A stretch of 37,183 nt of DNA, taken from positions 1 through 37,183 of the forward strand of contig DASRUE010000017.1 of NCBI GenBank assembly GCA_035687895.1, written 5' to 3'. Origin of the DNA: JAERML01 sp035687895. Lineage in GTDB: Bacteria > Bacteroidota > Ignavibacteria > UBA10030 > UBA6906. The position numbers and the translations under genes were made by a program. Shown here in pieces: positions 6,261-15,506 of the stretch (positions within the stretch are counted from its first letter, which is position 1; every line of letters starts with the position of its first letter). Below the pieces are notes generated by a model that was given only the letters and a program-made list of their open reading frames with translations, had not been told where the DNA came from and ran no database searches.

Positions 6261-8102
6261 ATGCAGAATTGCTTGTGTGTCGTCCTGTTTTTCCTGTTCG
6301 TTTTGCCTTCTAACTCCTGGAGTCAAGGTAACGCGTCCATTGAATTCCGGGATCCCGAAACGGGAAAGGTGGATAGAGTTTTAATCAAGCGCGTCGAACC
6401 TGAGAGCATCAGACTTGAAGCAGAGTTGCTCACGGCCCGACGAACCGGTGATGACCGTTCGGCGGCTCTCATTCAAAAGCACCTTCAACAGCGATCCGCT
6501 TCGAACCGATCTGTTGCTCGGACTGGTGATTCTTCCTCTGGAGTCGCCCCTCTACGTTCTGACGGTATTTCTTCGCTTTCGCCATACAAATCTCCCTCCT
6601 GGGGTGATGACATCCCTGTGTACCAGGGGACACTCCGCTTTGCCGGCAACAACCGGGAGATTGCCGTGGCTTCAGACACCGTGGGAAACATCTACGCCGC
6701 GGCCATTCTCGCTGTTGGGGACTCCGGTTCGAATATCGCGGTCTTCAAGTCGACTAATTTGGGATTTTCCTGGTCGCTGGTGAATGGTGTGCAGATTTCG
6801 TCGTTCCGCTATCAGTCGTTCGCCCTTTGCATGACTGACACTTCGGACAACAGATGGGTAGTGAGCCTTCTCTATGTTGTTAAATCCACACCCACTAGCC
6901 CCGGCGGGAGCCTGTTGTGGACAAGTTTTTTTGATGATGGATCCGGTTGGAGAACGAGTATTGTCTTCCCAGCTGACTCGCTCACGGAATACCGAAACCC
7001 CGCCCTTACGACGGACGGATACGCCTACTCTCCTCCATCCACATGGCACTACGTTGCAGCCGAGAGGATTTCTCCCACGACAGGCAGGTCCAGAGGTATC
7101 ACGGCATTTCGTTCATCCGATTTTGGGAATACATGGCCTGTGAACGATACAACATTCTCCTTCGGAGTGGAAGACGCTTTTCCATCCATCGGTGTTCAGG
7201 CAGGGTTGGGAGCGGGGGACACTGTACTCGTTGCCTTTGCGCGCAGATTCTCTGCGGGTGACAATGACATTCGGCTTTTCAAGAACTCCACAACATTTTC
7301 AGGGACATGGGTATTCCGTGCGGTGACCACAAGCCTCGCCGATGAGTTCGCTCCTTCGCTTTCCGTTTCCACGATGGATGAAGCCAGCCTCTTGACATAT
7401 ACCCGCAACACGGGTCCCCAGACACAATGGGATGCCAGATACGTTTTTACAACAGATCGATGGGGAACGTTGGCAACCGGAAGCCTGTCCAGCGATTCGG
7501 GGAAACAGGAGTACCTCACCAACTCAGCCTACAGTCGCTCCGGATCGGATAACCAGTGGCATGTCAGTTACCGCGTCGTATCGGACACGTCAACCGCCAC
7601 GCCTGACACCATCATATACAAGACCAGTACGGACCTTGGAGGCATCGGTAACACTGTGCCGGTAGTGGTCAACAGGTTTCAAGACACGGGTGCGTTGCGC
7701 CCCGCTGTTGGTGCGCACAGGCAAGGCCCCTCGGGTCCGTGGGTGGGACATGTCGCGTTCTCTTCTCCCGGCCCCACAAACCTTATTTATGACGGCGTTG
7801 ATATACCAGTGGCTGTAAATCCACAAATCGGTTTTCCCTCAGTCTTCTCTCTCGAACAAAACTATCCCAATCCATTTAACGCGTCGACCCGGATTCCCTA
7901 TTCACTCTCCTCACCAGGCAGCGTCAGGCTCGTTGTGTTTGACATTCTTGGAAGGAAGATTACTACCGTTGTGGATGAGGTGCGACAGACCGGTGAATAT
8001 CATGAAACCCTGGATGGGTCTTCTCTCGCGAGCGGGGTCTATTTCTACAGACTAAGCGCCGGGGGTCAAGTTGCCGTACGGCGGATGATTCTACTAAAGT
8101 AG
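6261..8102 (+). CDS. Secreted Asp-box (BNR) protein with T9SS sorting domain
   Basis: I choose the ATG at 6261 because the protein then opens with a clean signal peptide (MQNCLCVVLFFLFVLPSNSWSQ, about 22 residues), giving 613 residues; the frame is open from an ATG at 6189. Asp-box-like turns, SSDFGNTW and STNLGFSW, suggest a sialidase-type beta-propeller in the middle, but no sialidase catalytic set is recognised, so it may be a binding or structural exoprotein. The last 90 residues form a canonical type IX sorting domain (EQNYPNPFN, DILGRK, GVYFYRL, MILLK), so it is exported and probably surface-anchored or released. It is convergent with the C25 protease, and a shared terminator follows. 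Confidence 0.85.
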   Translation: MQNCLCVVLFFLFVLPSNSWSQGNASIEFRDPETGKVDRVLIKRVEPESIRLEAELLTARRTGDDRSAALIQKHLQQRSASNRSVARTGDSSSGVAPLRSDGISSLSPYKSPSWGDDIPVYQGTLRFAGNNREIAVASDTVGNIYAAAILAVGDSGSNIAVFKSTNLGFSWSLVNGVQISSFRYQSFALCMTDTSDNRWVVSLLYVVKSTPTSPGGSLLWTSFFDDGSGWRTSIVFPADSLTEYRNPALTTDGYAYSPPSTWHYVAAERISPTTGRSRGITAFRSSDFGNTWPVNDTTFSFGVEDAFPSIGVQAGLGAGDTVLVAFARRFSAGDNDIRLFKNSTTFSGTWVFRAVTTSLADEFAPSLSVSTMDEASLLTYTRNTGPQTQWDARYVFTTDRWGTLATGSLSSDSGKQEYLTNSAYSRSGSDNQWHVSYRVVSDTSTATPDTIIYKTSTDLGGIGNTVPVVVNRFQDTGALRPAVGAHRQGPSGPWVGHVAFSSPGPTNLIYDGVDIPVAVNPQIGFPSVFSLEQNYPNPFNASTRIPYSLSSPGSVRLVVFDILGRKITTVVDEVRQTGEYHETLDGSSLASGVYFYRLSAGGQVAVRRMILLK

Positions 8103-8120
8103 CGGGCCGCATAAAACGCA

Positions 8121-8150
8121 AAACCCCGACATCGTTTGATCCCGGGGTTT
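8121..8150. terminator. Bidirectional terminator between convergent genes
   Basis: AAACCCCG (8121-8128) pairs with CGGGGTTT (8143-8150), and an inner ATC/GAT stem closes on GTTT. The A and T tails let it act on both strands, for the Asp-box gene (plus) and the C25 protease (minus). Confidence 0.75.
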
Positions 8151-8171
8151 GTCGAATGCTTCACCCAAATC

Positions 8172-11100
8172 CTATCTCACCTTGGCCAGCTTTTCGATCG
8201 CCGTTTCAACCTTCCCTTGACCTTTCGCCGTGAGCTGGTAGAAATAGTAGCCATTGGCAACCTCGTCGCCGTCTGTATCCCTCCCATCCCAGTATATCCT
8301 GTTGAATCCAACTTGCAGATTACTGCCCTGAACGGCTATCTCTCTGATCTTTCTGCCAGTGACGGTAAAGATCCTGATTGTCAGTTCCTCAGGGGGACGA
8401 GATCCTGTCACAACAAAAGTGAAGTATGTATCCCCAGAAAATGGGTTCGGGTAATTGTATGGTTGCAGGATTTGCAGTTCATTCATCACTCGAACCACGA
8501 TGCGGTAGTCGGCAGTGTCAACTCCACCAAGCATGCTCGCCTGCATGCTGCGAACTCTTAACTCGTGTCGACCCTCGGCAAGTTGGGCAACAAACGCCAC
8601 CTCCTCGCCTACGCTCTGCGTCCGGGTCTCTCGAATTCCCGGTGTGGGCTGATTAACGGGTTTGTCATCCACAAAAAACTCGGTGAACCGAGGGGACTCC
8701 GCCTCGGAGCGTGGTAGCCGAACAACAATCCTGGGGGCCGATGAAACAAAATCCCCATCCATGAGACGCACCCCATCGGCAAAGACTTCCATATCAGCCG
8801 CTTGCCCGCCAACGACGGTGAAAGAGTGGTAGGCAACGTTATTTCCGGGGATAAGATCCTTGTCCCTTTTGGGAGGCGAAACGCTTATCTGTAGTGTGAC
8901 GCGGCGGGAAAACTCTGTCGTAGAAATTGGAATGGTTAGCGAACGTAATCCCGCAACCGGGATCGAATCAATTGCAGCCGATGCAATGGGCCGGGCACGG
9001 TTGTACCTGTCGTATACTGACACCACAACCCTGGCACTATCTGCTTGCCTATACCCAATGTTGTAAACGGTAATCGGAAGGTCCAGGGTGCTTCCCCTGG
9101 CAACAGACACCTCCTGGTTCCCAATCGTTCGTGCGCTTATGGCAAGATCCGCGGGCGGCATCATGTATAGTAACCATTCCTTCAGGGATGGCGTCACAAG
9201 GGCATCTGAGCTTGAGAGCAGTCCGGCGAGCCGGAGCGACTGATATGTTGGACCCGACGTATGCGGATCCAAGAAACTGAGGTTGATGCTCGTGCTGTCA
9301 CTGGGAACCACGCGAAGAGTATCCGCTTGTCCATTGCGACGGATTCCCAGCAATGCAAGGTTTGCGTCTGTTCTTCCGTCAGCAAGTACATTATTCTGCC
9401 AACCGAGCGATCCCCAAGAAAACGGAACGGGAATGTCCGTGGTGGTCACCGAACCTGCGCCAATGCTGTAGTAATTGGGAATCTGCAGGCTGACCACGGC
9501 ACTGTCATTCGTCAAGGATTCCAGCGCCGCCATGCCTGGCCCGTTCGCTCCTTTCCGACCAATGAACGCCCACGATTGACCAGGAAGCACCTGGCGCACT
9601 AATGTGCTCCCAAGGGACTGAATTGCGTCGTACAGGAGTTCAGTCACATTTGTTCGCCCGTCATAGACAACCGAGATGGCCAGAAAGTTACCGTTGGGCG
9701 TGTTTCGCAGATATGTTACCATACTGTCTGCCTGCGCCGGCTCGTTGACAGTGTTGAATGAACGGAAATCGTACGACCCGTCGAATTCATTCACACGAAC
9801 CACCATGAAGGCGTTGCCCACCACCCACCAGTAGCCGATAAAATTGATATCATTGAGACGAATGGTGCTGTAATACTCGTCGTTGGCAACAGCCCTATAT
9901 CCAAGTGAGCGACTGTAGAGGGTCAACGGCTCGCGGGCAGCAATGGTCACGCCGGAATCTGTCGCGGCAGTTTGCTTCAGCATTTCTCTCGCGAATTGCT
10001 TCGGCGAGTACTCACGCAAAAGAACTGATGGGCCACCGGGTACAGAGGATGAGGTAGAGAACGACGAGGTGATCCAGGTGCCGAGAATCGTTCCATCCAT
10101 CGTTCTCGCTCGCCAGAAGAATAGTTGACCGGCGGGCAGCGAAGGAGTCGTCCATTCTCCTTTTACAGGACCCGGCGTTACACCGCCCGACACGGTGAGA
10201 AATGGTGAGTCAAATGTGGCAACCGTGTCCACCTCGAAGAAGTACTGGAATCCCACCGAGTCAAGACCAATCGGGCTGGTAACCGTCAGCGTTTGGGGAC
10301 CGGGTGGCACGACCATCTTGTCCAACGGCTTCACAACTGCAAGAATGTTCGCGTAAACGTACTGATCCGCCGTTCCGTTATTGTTGAGTTCATTCGTCTC
10401 TTCGACGGCATCGGTAGGATCGAGGGTAGCAGTCAATGTATGTCGCCCGATTTGTTCTGCTGCATCCCAGGAAATCGAGAGGGAGTCGTGGTGCCGGGTT
10501 GGAGGGAGTTTTTTATTTGAAAGAAGTGGGATCGTTTGTCCGTTGTAAACATCACTCAACGAGATCCCCACACTGTCCGGTGGAACAAGTCCATAGTTGT
10601 GGAACTTGATGGTGACGTTGATGCTCGTGTCATTGGGAGATGGTGTGGACGGGCTAACCTTGATGTCGCTGACTCGTGTTGTCAGGTCCGGCTTCAACGG
10701 AATGGCAAACCGCGAGAGAGGGTCCCCCAGCAACGGGTTGAGTTTGACCATGGCGACGTACACAAAATAGTTGCCAAAATTCTGCCAGAGTCTGAAACGT
10801 GCGGTGGTCGTCAGTCCGCCGAAGTCCCGAATCGAGTCTGTCACCGCCGAGAGGAAATACTGAACAAGGTAACCACCGACCGTAGCGTAGCCTAGAGAAG
10901 AGGATGCCCACGTAGCAATCGCGCCGCGGTTGTCGGCAAGGAGAAAGTTCTCTGCAAGCAAGGGCTTCGCAGGGTCGGCAAACGCGCCAACATTGCAGCT
11001 TACCGACGAAACAAACGGGAGTCTCCCGTTGGTATTCTCCAATGTATTCGGGTCCCCGACGTCAACGCCCCAGACATTGCCGCCGGAATGTCCGAGGAAA

Positions 11101-13565
11101 TTCAGGAACACCACCCCGTCACGGATGATCGAGCGAAGGAGCTGTTTGTTCTCGCCATCAATAATCGCCAATGACGATTTGTACACTCTGAAAGGAGTCC
11201 CTCCAATGGGAGGCGGCATCACATACGAATCGATGGATGTGTTCGACAGCGCATTGAACTGGTTCTGTTCACCCAGTGAATTTCCTCCTGTGATGAAGAG
11301 GAAGTTCTTGTTCCATTCATCCAGTGTGTAACCGTCATAACCGATAATTTTCGAAACGGTCCGTTGAGCTTGCAGCGGATCCGTTACGGGGAGACGTCCG
11401 ATCAATAGTGAAGGGATGAACGTGACCGTTGAATCAAAGCATCCAAACCAGTTATCGCCCGATGGAACTCCATAAGCGGGGACGTAATTCACCTGCTGAG
11501 AACTGGCCTTGTACTTGTGGAAATCCCAACTCGCATCACCGAACATGAGAACATATGATGGCGCAGGAGAAGGCCATTGCGTGTACGCATGCCTGAGAAA
11601 GGCCTTGACAGGATTTGCGTTCAGCGTACCGTAGTTGAATTCGTCATAGATATCCTGCACATCTATCACCGCAGTGCGGACACCGTTCACCGCCTGTCGA
11701 TCAGAAGCAAGCTGCTGCGCAGATGTCATGAAGGTCCTATGTGCGATGACAACATAGTCCGCGCCCTGCACGTTCACGCGGATGTCGGAGAAAACCTTCT
11801 GCGAGACCGGAGGCACACTACGCTGGCCCCCGGCACAGAACACGACATACGACCGGGGCGAACTCAGCGTGTCCCGAAACGCAATGGAATACCCTGACGT
11901 CGAATCTCCTGTTACGGTCCCACCTGTGATCGATCGCCTTCCGCTCAGGTCCAACACATCAATCTGCGGATTGGAGAATCCCACCACGGTTATCATAGTT
12001 GGATCAGTACCGGACGCGGCCGGAACAGTGAAATGCAAATGGTCCCCGATCGCCCGAAGGTATCGCGGATAGTCCAGTTCAATCCAATCGAGGTAGACTT
12101 GATTGGGAAAACTTGGAGTATTCACTGATACGATTCTGACCGTGTTAGACCCATTCACCAGCCATAACGATGGGATGGAAGCCGTCAGGAGACCCTCCGT
12201 GCGACCCTCGAAGAAAATTTCTCCGGCCAGCGAATCGTTGACAAAAACCCGCAAGTGATGATCAACGCCTGAGAAGTTCGGAGACATGCCGTGGAACCTT
12301 GCACGCAGGAGCGAGACGCCGCCTGAAGTATTCACGGTGTCGACGGTAATGGGGATTGTATATGTTCCGGACCCGAACATCGGCATCCAGAACCATCCCT
12401 CGCCTGCAACAGTGCCGTTCTCCGTGACCTCTGCTTCTCCGAGGCCGAAGAAGTAGTCGATATTCTGCTCAAGATGTCGTGACTCAACTGCAGACTGCAC
12501 CAAAGCACCAGGAGTCCCCCCCGGCTGAGGAGAGGAGATCAAACGAAGACCCTGCGTCGCGCCGCCCCATGTAACCCAATAGGTGTTCGTATCGGTGTAG
12601 AAATCGAGAAATGTTGAGTCACCATAGTTCCGCATTGCGTAGAATTCGATCGTCGTGTCGGGTCGAATGAGAAGAGGAACTTCCTCACCGTGGCTAAACA
12701 CCCGGAGTGTCGGAATGTCAATCTGAGATGTATTGGCACCTGCTGCGGCAAGATCGGCAGTAGTCACCTTATACCACCCGTCGGTGGCAATCTTAATCCG
12801 ATAGTACGTACGACCAACCTCAAACCAATCCCTCGTTGGATCCATTCCACGATCCACTCGCATCGCAGGTCGCGTTCGCCATTCCCTTGCTTGGTCGTAA
12901 TTCCAGATAACATTCCTGTATATATCCTCAAAATACGGATCATCCCCGGACTCTCGTAGCGGAGTGACCGGTCCTTCCCCTTGTGATAAGCGGATACGCA
13001 GGGTTGCTTTCGTCAACCTTCGGAGAAGACGGGTTCCGGGGTTGTACAGGTATGACGCCACGCGGACGGTACTGATGCGCTGAAGGCGAAGATCGAATGG
13101 TGGCTCAACGGTAACCTGTGTGCGTGGAAAGAAGGTGCTTTGATCGTAGACACTCCTATCTTTTCGATAGAGTGCCGTCGCCTCCTTCTCCTCAGAGTAA
13201 TTGTACGTTGGAATAGGAGCAACTAGTTGACCGGGAATGTCCTCAAATGCCTGATCGACGAGCTCAGCTTGTATCGTCGCGCCAGCAGGTATTCCAATCG
13301 TCAGTGCCTCCGACGGCAGTTGAGGGACTCCCTCGTCTCCAGCCGACGCCTGCCCGGCATAAAGAAGATGCGGTGCGCCGTCAACCATTACAATGGAAGG
13401 CTGGATCATCCGAGGGACGTATTCCACAACCCATCCCTGGGGGAACTGTGTCACCAGTCGGAAGGAGTTGCCCGGCTTAGGTCCGTTCCCTGCATTGAGT
13501 GGCGCGACAAAGAGGGCCATCAGAAGCAGGGCAAGTGAGACTTGAAGTATTCTCGTCACTCTCAT
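8172..13565 (-). CDS. Giant C25 (gingipain/PorU-type) cell-surface protease with T9SS sorting domain
   Basis: The protein is 1797 residues from the ATG at 13565, which gives a signal peptide (MRVTRILQVSLALLLMALF...) and an ATGA overlap with the upstream transferase. A C25 peptidase domain lies around residues 600-930: LMFGDASWD, GRLPV, the catalytic His region LNFLGHSGG (about 826) and the catalytic Cys in SVSCNVGAF (about 857), followed by the conserved AENFLLADNRGAIA. Two CARDB-like beta domains follow. The C-terminus is a FlgD/T9SS-type domain (NYPNPFSGDT, WDGRDTDGDEV, GYYFYQL). PorU, the T9SS sortase, belongs to this family, but this protein is longer than typical PorU, so it may be PorU or a large surface protease. 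Its position at the end of a polysaccharide operon is notable. Confidence 0.85.
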   Translation of the reverse strand: MRVTRILQVSLALLLMALFVAPLNAGNGPKPGNSFRLVTQFPQGWVVEYVPRMIQPSIVMVDGAPHLLYAGQASAGDEGVPQLPSEALTIGIPAGATIQAELVDQAFEDIPGQLVAPIPTYNYSEEKEATALYRKDRSVYDQSTFFPRTQVTVEPPFDLRLQRISTVRVASYLYNPGTRLLRRLTKATLRIRLSQGEGPVTPLRESGDDPYFEDIYRNVIWNYDQAREWRTRPAMRVDRGMDPTRDWFEVGRTYYRIKIATDGWYKVTTADLAAAGANTSQIDIPTLRVFSHGEEVPLLIRPDTTIEFYAMRNYGDSTFLDFYTDTNTYWVTWGGATQGLRLISSPQPGGTPGALVQSAVESRHLEQNIDYFFGLGEAEVTENGTVAGEGWFWMPMFGSGTYTIPITVDTVNTSGGVSLLRARFHGMSPNFSGVDHHLRVFVNDSLAGEIFFEGRTEGLLTASIPSLWLVNGSNTVRIVSVNTPSFPNQVYLDWIELDYPRYLRAIGDHLHFTVPAASGTDPTMITVVGFSNPQIDVLDLSGRRSITGGTVTGDSTSGYSIAFRDTLSSPRSYVVFCAGGQRSVPPVSQKVFSDIRVNVQGADYVVIAHRTFMTSAQQLASDRQAVNGVRTAVIDVQDIYDEFNYGTLNANPVKAFLRHAYTQWPSPAPSYVLMFGDASWDFHKYKASSQQVNYVPAYGVPSGDNWFGCFDSTVTFIPSLLIGRLPVTDPLQAQRTVSKIIGYDGYTLDEWNKNFLFITGGNSLGEQNQFNALSNTSIDSYVMPPPIGGTPFRVYKSSLAIIDGENKQLLRSIIRDGVVFLNFLGHSGGNVWGVDVGDPNTLENTNGRLPFVSSVSCNVGAFADPAKPLLAENFLLADNRGAIATWASSSLGYATVGGYLVQYFLSAVTDSIRDFGGLTTTARFRLWQNFGNYFVYVAMVKLNPLLGDPLSRFAIPLKPDLTTRVSDIKVSPSTPSPNDTSINVTIKFHNYGLVPPDSVGISLSDVYNGQTIPLLSNKKLPPTRHHDSLSISWDAAEQIGRHTLTATLDPTDAVEETNELNNNGTADQYVYANILAVVKPLDKMVVPPGPQTLTVTSPIGLDSVGFQYFFEVDTVATFDSPFLTVSGGVTPGPVKGEWTTPSLPAGQLFFWRARTMDGTILGTWITSSFSTSSSVPGGPSVLLREYSPKQFAREMLKQTAATDSGVTIAAREPLTLYSRSLGYRAVANDEYYSTIRLNDINFIGYWWVVGNAFMVVRVNEFDGSYDFRSFNTVNEPAQADSMVTYLRNTPNGNFLAISVVYDGRTNVTELLYDAIQSLGSTLVRQVLPGQSWAFIGRKGANGPGMAALESLTNDSAVVSLQIPNYYSIGAGSVTTTDIPVPFSWGSLGWQNNVLADGRTDANLALLGIRRNGQADTLRVVPSDSTSINLSFLDPHTSGPTYQSLRLAGLLSSSDALVTPSLKEWLLYMMPPADLAISARTIGNQEVSVARGSTLDLPITVYNIGYRQADSARVVVSVYDRYNRARPIASAAIDSIPVAGLRSLTIPISTTEFSRRVTLQISVSPPKRDKDLIPGNNVAYHSFTVVGGQAADMEVFADGVRLMDGDFVSSAPRIVVRLPRSEAESPRFTEFFVDDKPVNQPTPGIRETRTQSVGEEVAFVAQLAEGRHELRVRSMQASMLGGVDTADYRIVVRVMNELQILQPYNYPNPFSGDTYFTFVVTGSRPPEELTIRIFTVTGRKIREIAVQGSNLQVGFNRIYWDGRDTDGDEVANGYYFYQLTAKGQGKVETAIEKLAKVR

Positions 13566-14314
13566 GTGCTTTTGCCTGATCGCAACCGTTGCAGAATGAT
13601 ACTTGCCATGAATTTTGGGTTTCCTATCAGGTACCTTTGCCACAACCTGCGGGGTTCTTGTCCGAGCCTGTAGAGCCATTCAAGACCAAACGCGAGCATC
13701 CAGGGTGGTGCGATAGCTTTTCGCCCTGCTACGTATTCCATCATCGATCCTGCGGGAAGAATCGCATGGACGTTCATTCGTTTCATGTTCCTCGCGATCC
13801 AGAGTTCCTGTGCCGGCATCCCCAGCGCAACAAATATCAGGTCGGCGTGGGCATTGTTGACGGTCTCCACCACTTTGTCGGATTCAACACCTTCTTTCCC
13901 GAAGTATCCATGATGTGCACCGGCGATCCTCAACCGGGGAAATTTCCTCCGCACCTGATTGACTGCCGCTGTCACTGTCCCTTCCTCCCCTCCAAGGAAA
14001 AAAACAGAGAACATATGCACTTCGCAAAGAGCACAGAGATCCCACACCCATCGTGTTAGAACCGTCCTTGCCGGCAATCGCGTGCCGAGCAACCATGCAC
14101 CAAGACGAACTCCTTCTCCATCGCAGTACACCGTTGCCCGGCTATTGTAAAAATCTTTGATTGCACCGTTGGTACGCGCAAGGTTCACGCCGTTGATGTT
14201 GACATACGCAAAGACTTCTTTTCGTTTCTCATTGATACACGTAACGATCGCGTGCTCCAGATTCGTCTTATCGAGTCGATCTACCTTCACTCCTAAAATG
14301 TCGACTTTAGGCAT
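13562..14314 (-). CDS. WecG/TagA/CpsF-family glycosyltransferase
   Basis: The protein belongs to the GT26 family, which transfers N-acetylmannosamine(-uronic acid) or similar sugars onto lipid-linked intermediates at the membrane. It has 250 residues from the ATG at 14314; an in-frame ATG at 14329 is an alternative. Diagnostic parts are YCDGEGVRLGA with Asp65, the position of the proposed catalytic Asp in TagA, then GMPAQELW and the C-terminal GLEWLYRLGQEPRRLWQRY. Its start overlaps the end of the GT9 gene and its stop overlaps the start of the C25 protease by ATGA. The acceptor and sugar are unknown; it is likely a late step of the polysaccharide made by this operon. Confidence 0.92.
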   Translation of the reverse strand: MPKVDILGVKVDRLDKTNLEHAIVTCINEKRKEVFAYVNINGVNLARTNGAIKDFYNSRATVYCDGEGVRLGAWLLGTRLPARTVLTRWVWDLCALCEVHMFSVFFLGGEEGTVTAAVNQVRRKFPRLRIAGAHHGYFGKEGVESDKVVETVNNAHADLIFVALGMPAQELWIARNMKRMNVHAILPAGSMMEYVAGRKAIAPPWMLAFGLEWLYRLGQEPRRLWQRYLIGNPKFMASIILQRLRSGKST

Positions 14315-15446
14315 GCGCCACTGCGTCATGGGTCACAGCCAACTTCAGCGTTTTTTCCATGCAGGTCAACACCTCATTGACACTGTATTGATACATGCAC
14401 GGGTCCTGGGGCCTGATGCACTTTCGTTGATCACATGGAGCACAGGGAACGGCTCGATAGAGATACTCCACAACCCCATTCGAGGGCCCCGTTAGAGCTG
14501 GAGAGGCGGGCCCGAAGATTCCGACGGAGGGAACTCCGAGTATTGCAGCCAGATGGAGCGGGCCGGAATCGTTTCCGACAAAAAGGGAGGCCTCCTTGAG
14601 TGCAACAGCAAGTTCGGCTGCACTGTCTGTGGAAAAGAGCTGAACGCCGGAGGATCGCGCAGCAAAAGCATCCTTCAATCGAGAGCGATCACGCTCCTCA
14701 CAAGCCACAAGCACCGGCAGTCCCAGTTCGCCAGATGCACGGTTTGCAAGTGCAACATAATTCTCGAGTGGCCAGCTCCGGTACTCCCAGCCGGAAAACG
14801 GATGCACAGCAACATATCTGCCTGGAGGCAGCACGCCCCGTTCCTTGAGCAGCGATGCCAGCTCTTCGCATTGTTTCTTCCTTAGTGGCAGAATAGAACT
14901 TATGCCTTGAAGTGGTATGCCCAACACTTGAAGCACTTTTTTACTCCGCCGTGCAATATTTTCTCTTTCATAGACCGCACTCGATGCATTGCGACCGAAT
15001 AGCTCCACCTTGTGCGCGCCAAGGAAGGGCGTTAGTGAATTCGAGTAATCAAGATACCCCGCCTTCATCGTCGCACCGCTGAGGAGCGTGACGAACGCGT
15101 TGCTTCGTGATGGACTCATGCTGCACGCCAAGTCTGGAGCAGTCTTTCGAACACCCCGGATTGCAGGAAGAAGGTGCGAGATGCGAGCATCAGCCACGGC
15201 ATGGACTTCCAGGTCAAGATCACAGAGCCGGAGGAGGGAAGCAAACTTTTCCCTGATTACACAGTGGATTGAGACAGAGGGAAAGTGGAGTTTGAATTGT
15301 TGAACTGCCGGGAGGATTTGCACCACATCGCCGAGCCGCGAAAGCTCAACCATCACAACCAACCGGACCGTTGAGAGCTGCGGCGGTTCTACAACGGATG
15401 ATTTGACAATAGACCTGATCGCTTGAAACAACAGCCTTGGCAACAC
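14307..15446 (-). CDS. Glycosyltransferase family 9 (heptosyltransferase-like)
   Basis: This 379-residue protein has the two-domain layout of ADP-heptose:LPS heptosyltransferases. The N-terminal loop is ELSRLGDVVQ (residues 34-43), and the nucleotide-sugar site is FVGNDSGPLHLAA (289-301). A cysteine cluster at 335, 338, 343 and 350 near the end is seen in many GT9 members. It probably adds a heptose-like sugar to lipopolysaccharide or a surface glycan from the cytoplasmic side. The start is GTG at 15446, with GGGAGTGA just upstream. That ribosome-binding site lies inside a hairpin stem (15452-15481), suggesting translational control. Confidence 0.93.
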   Translation of the reverse strand: MLPRLLFQAIRSIVKSSVVEPPQLSTVRLVVMVELSRLGDVVQILPAVQQFKLHFPSVSIHCVIREKFASLLRLCDLDLEVHAVADARISHLLPAIRGVRKTAPDLACSMSPSRSNAFVTLLSGATMKAGYLDYSNSLTPFLGAHKVELFGRNASSAVYERENIARRSKKVLQVLGIPLQGISSILPLRKKQCEELASLLKERGVLPPGRYVAVHPFSGWEYRSWPLENYVALANRASGELGLPVLVACEERDRSRLKDAFAARSSGVQLFSTDSAAELAVALKEASLFVGNDSGPLHLAAILGVPSVGIFGPASPALTGPSNGVVEYLYRAVPCAPCDQRKCIRPQDPCMYQYSVNEVLTCMEKTLKLAVTHDAVAHA

Positions 15447-15451
15447 CCGTC

Positions 15452-15481
15452 ACTCCCGAAGGTCAATAGGAACACGGGAGT
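15452..15481 (-). promoter_or_regulatory. Hairpin covering the ribosome-binding site of the GT9 gene
   Basis: ACTCCCG and CGGGAGT form a perfect 7-bp stem with a 16-base loop in the short gap between the GT4 stop and the GTG start at 15446. The 3' arm contains the GGGAG that serves as ribosome-binding site, six bases before the GTG. No T-run follows, so it is not a terminator. Confidence 0.5.
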
Positions 15482-15506
15482 AACCTACAGATTAATGACG
15501 AGAAAT

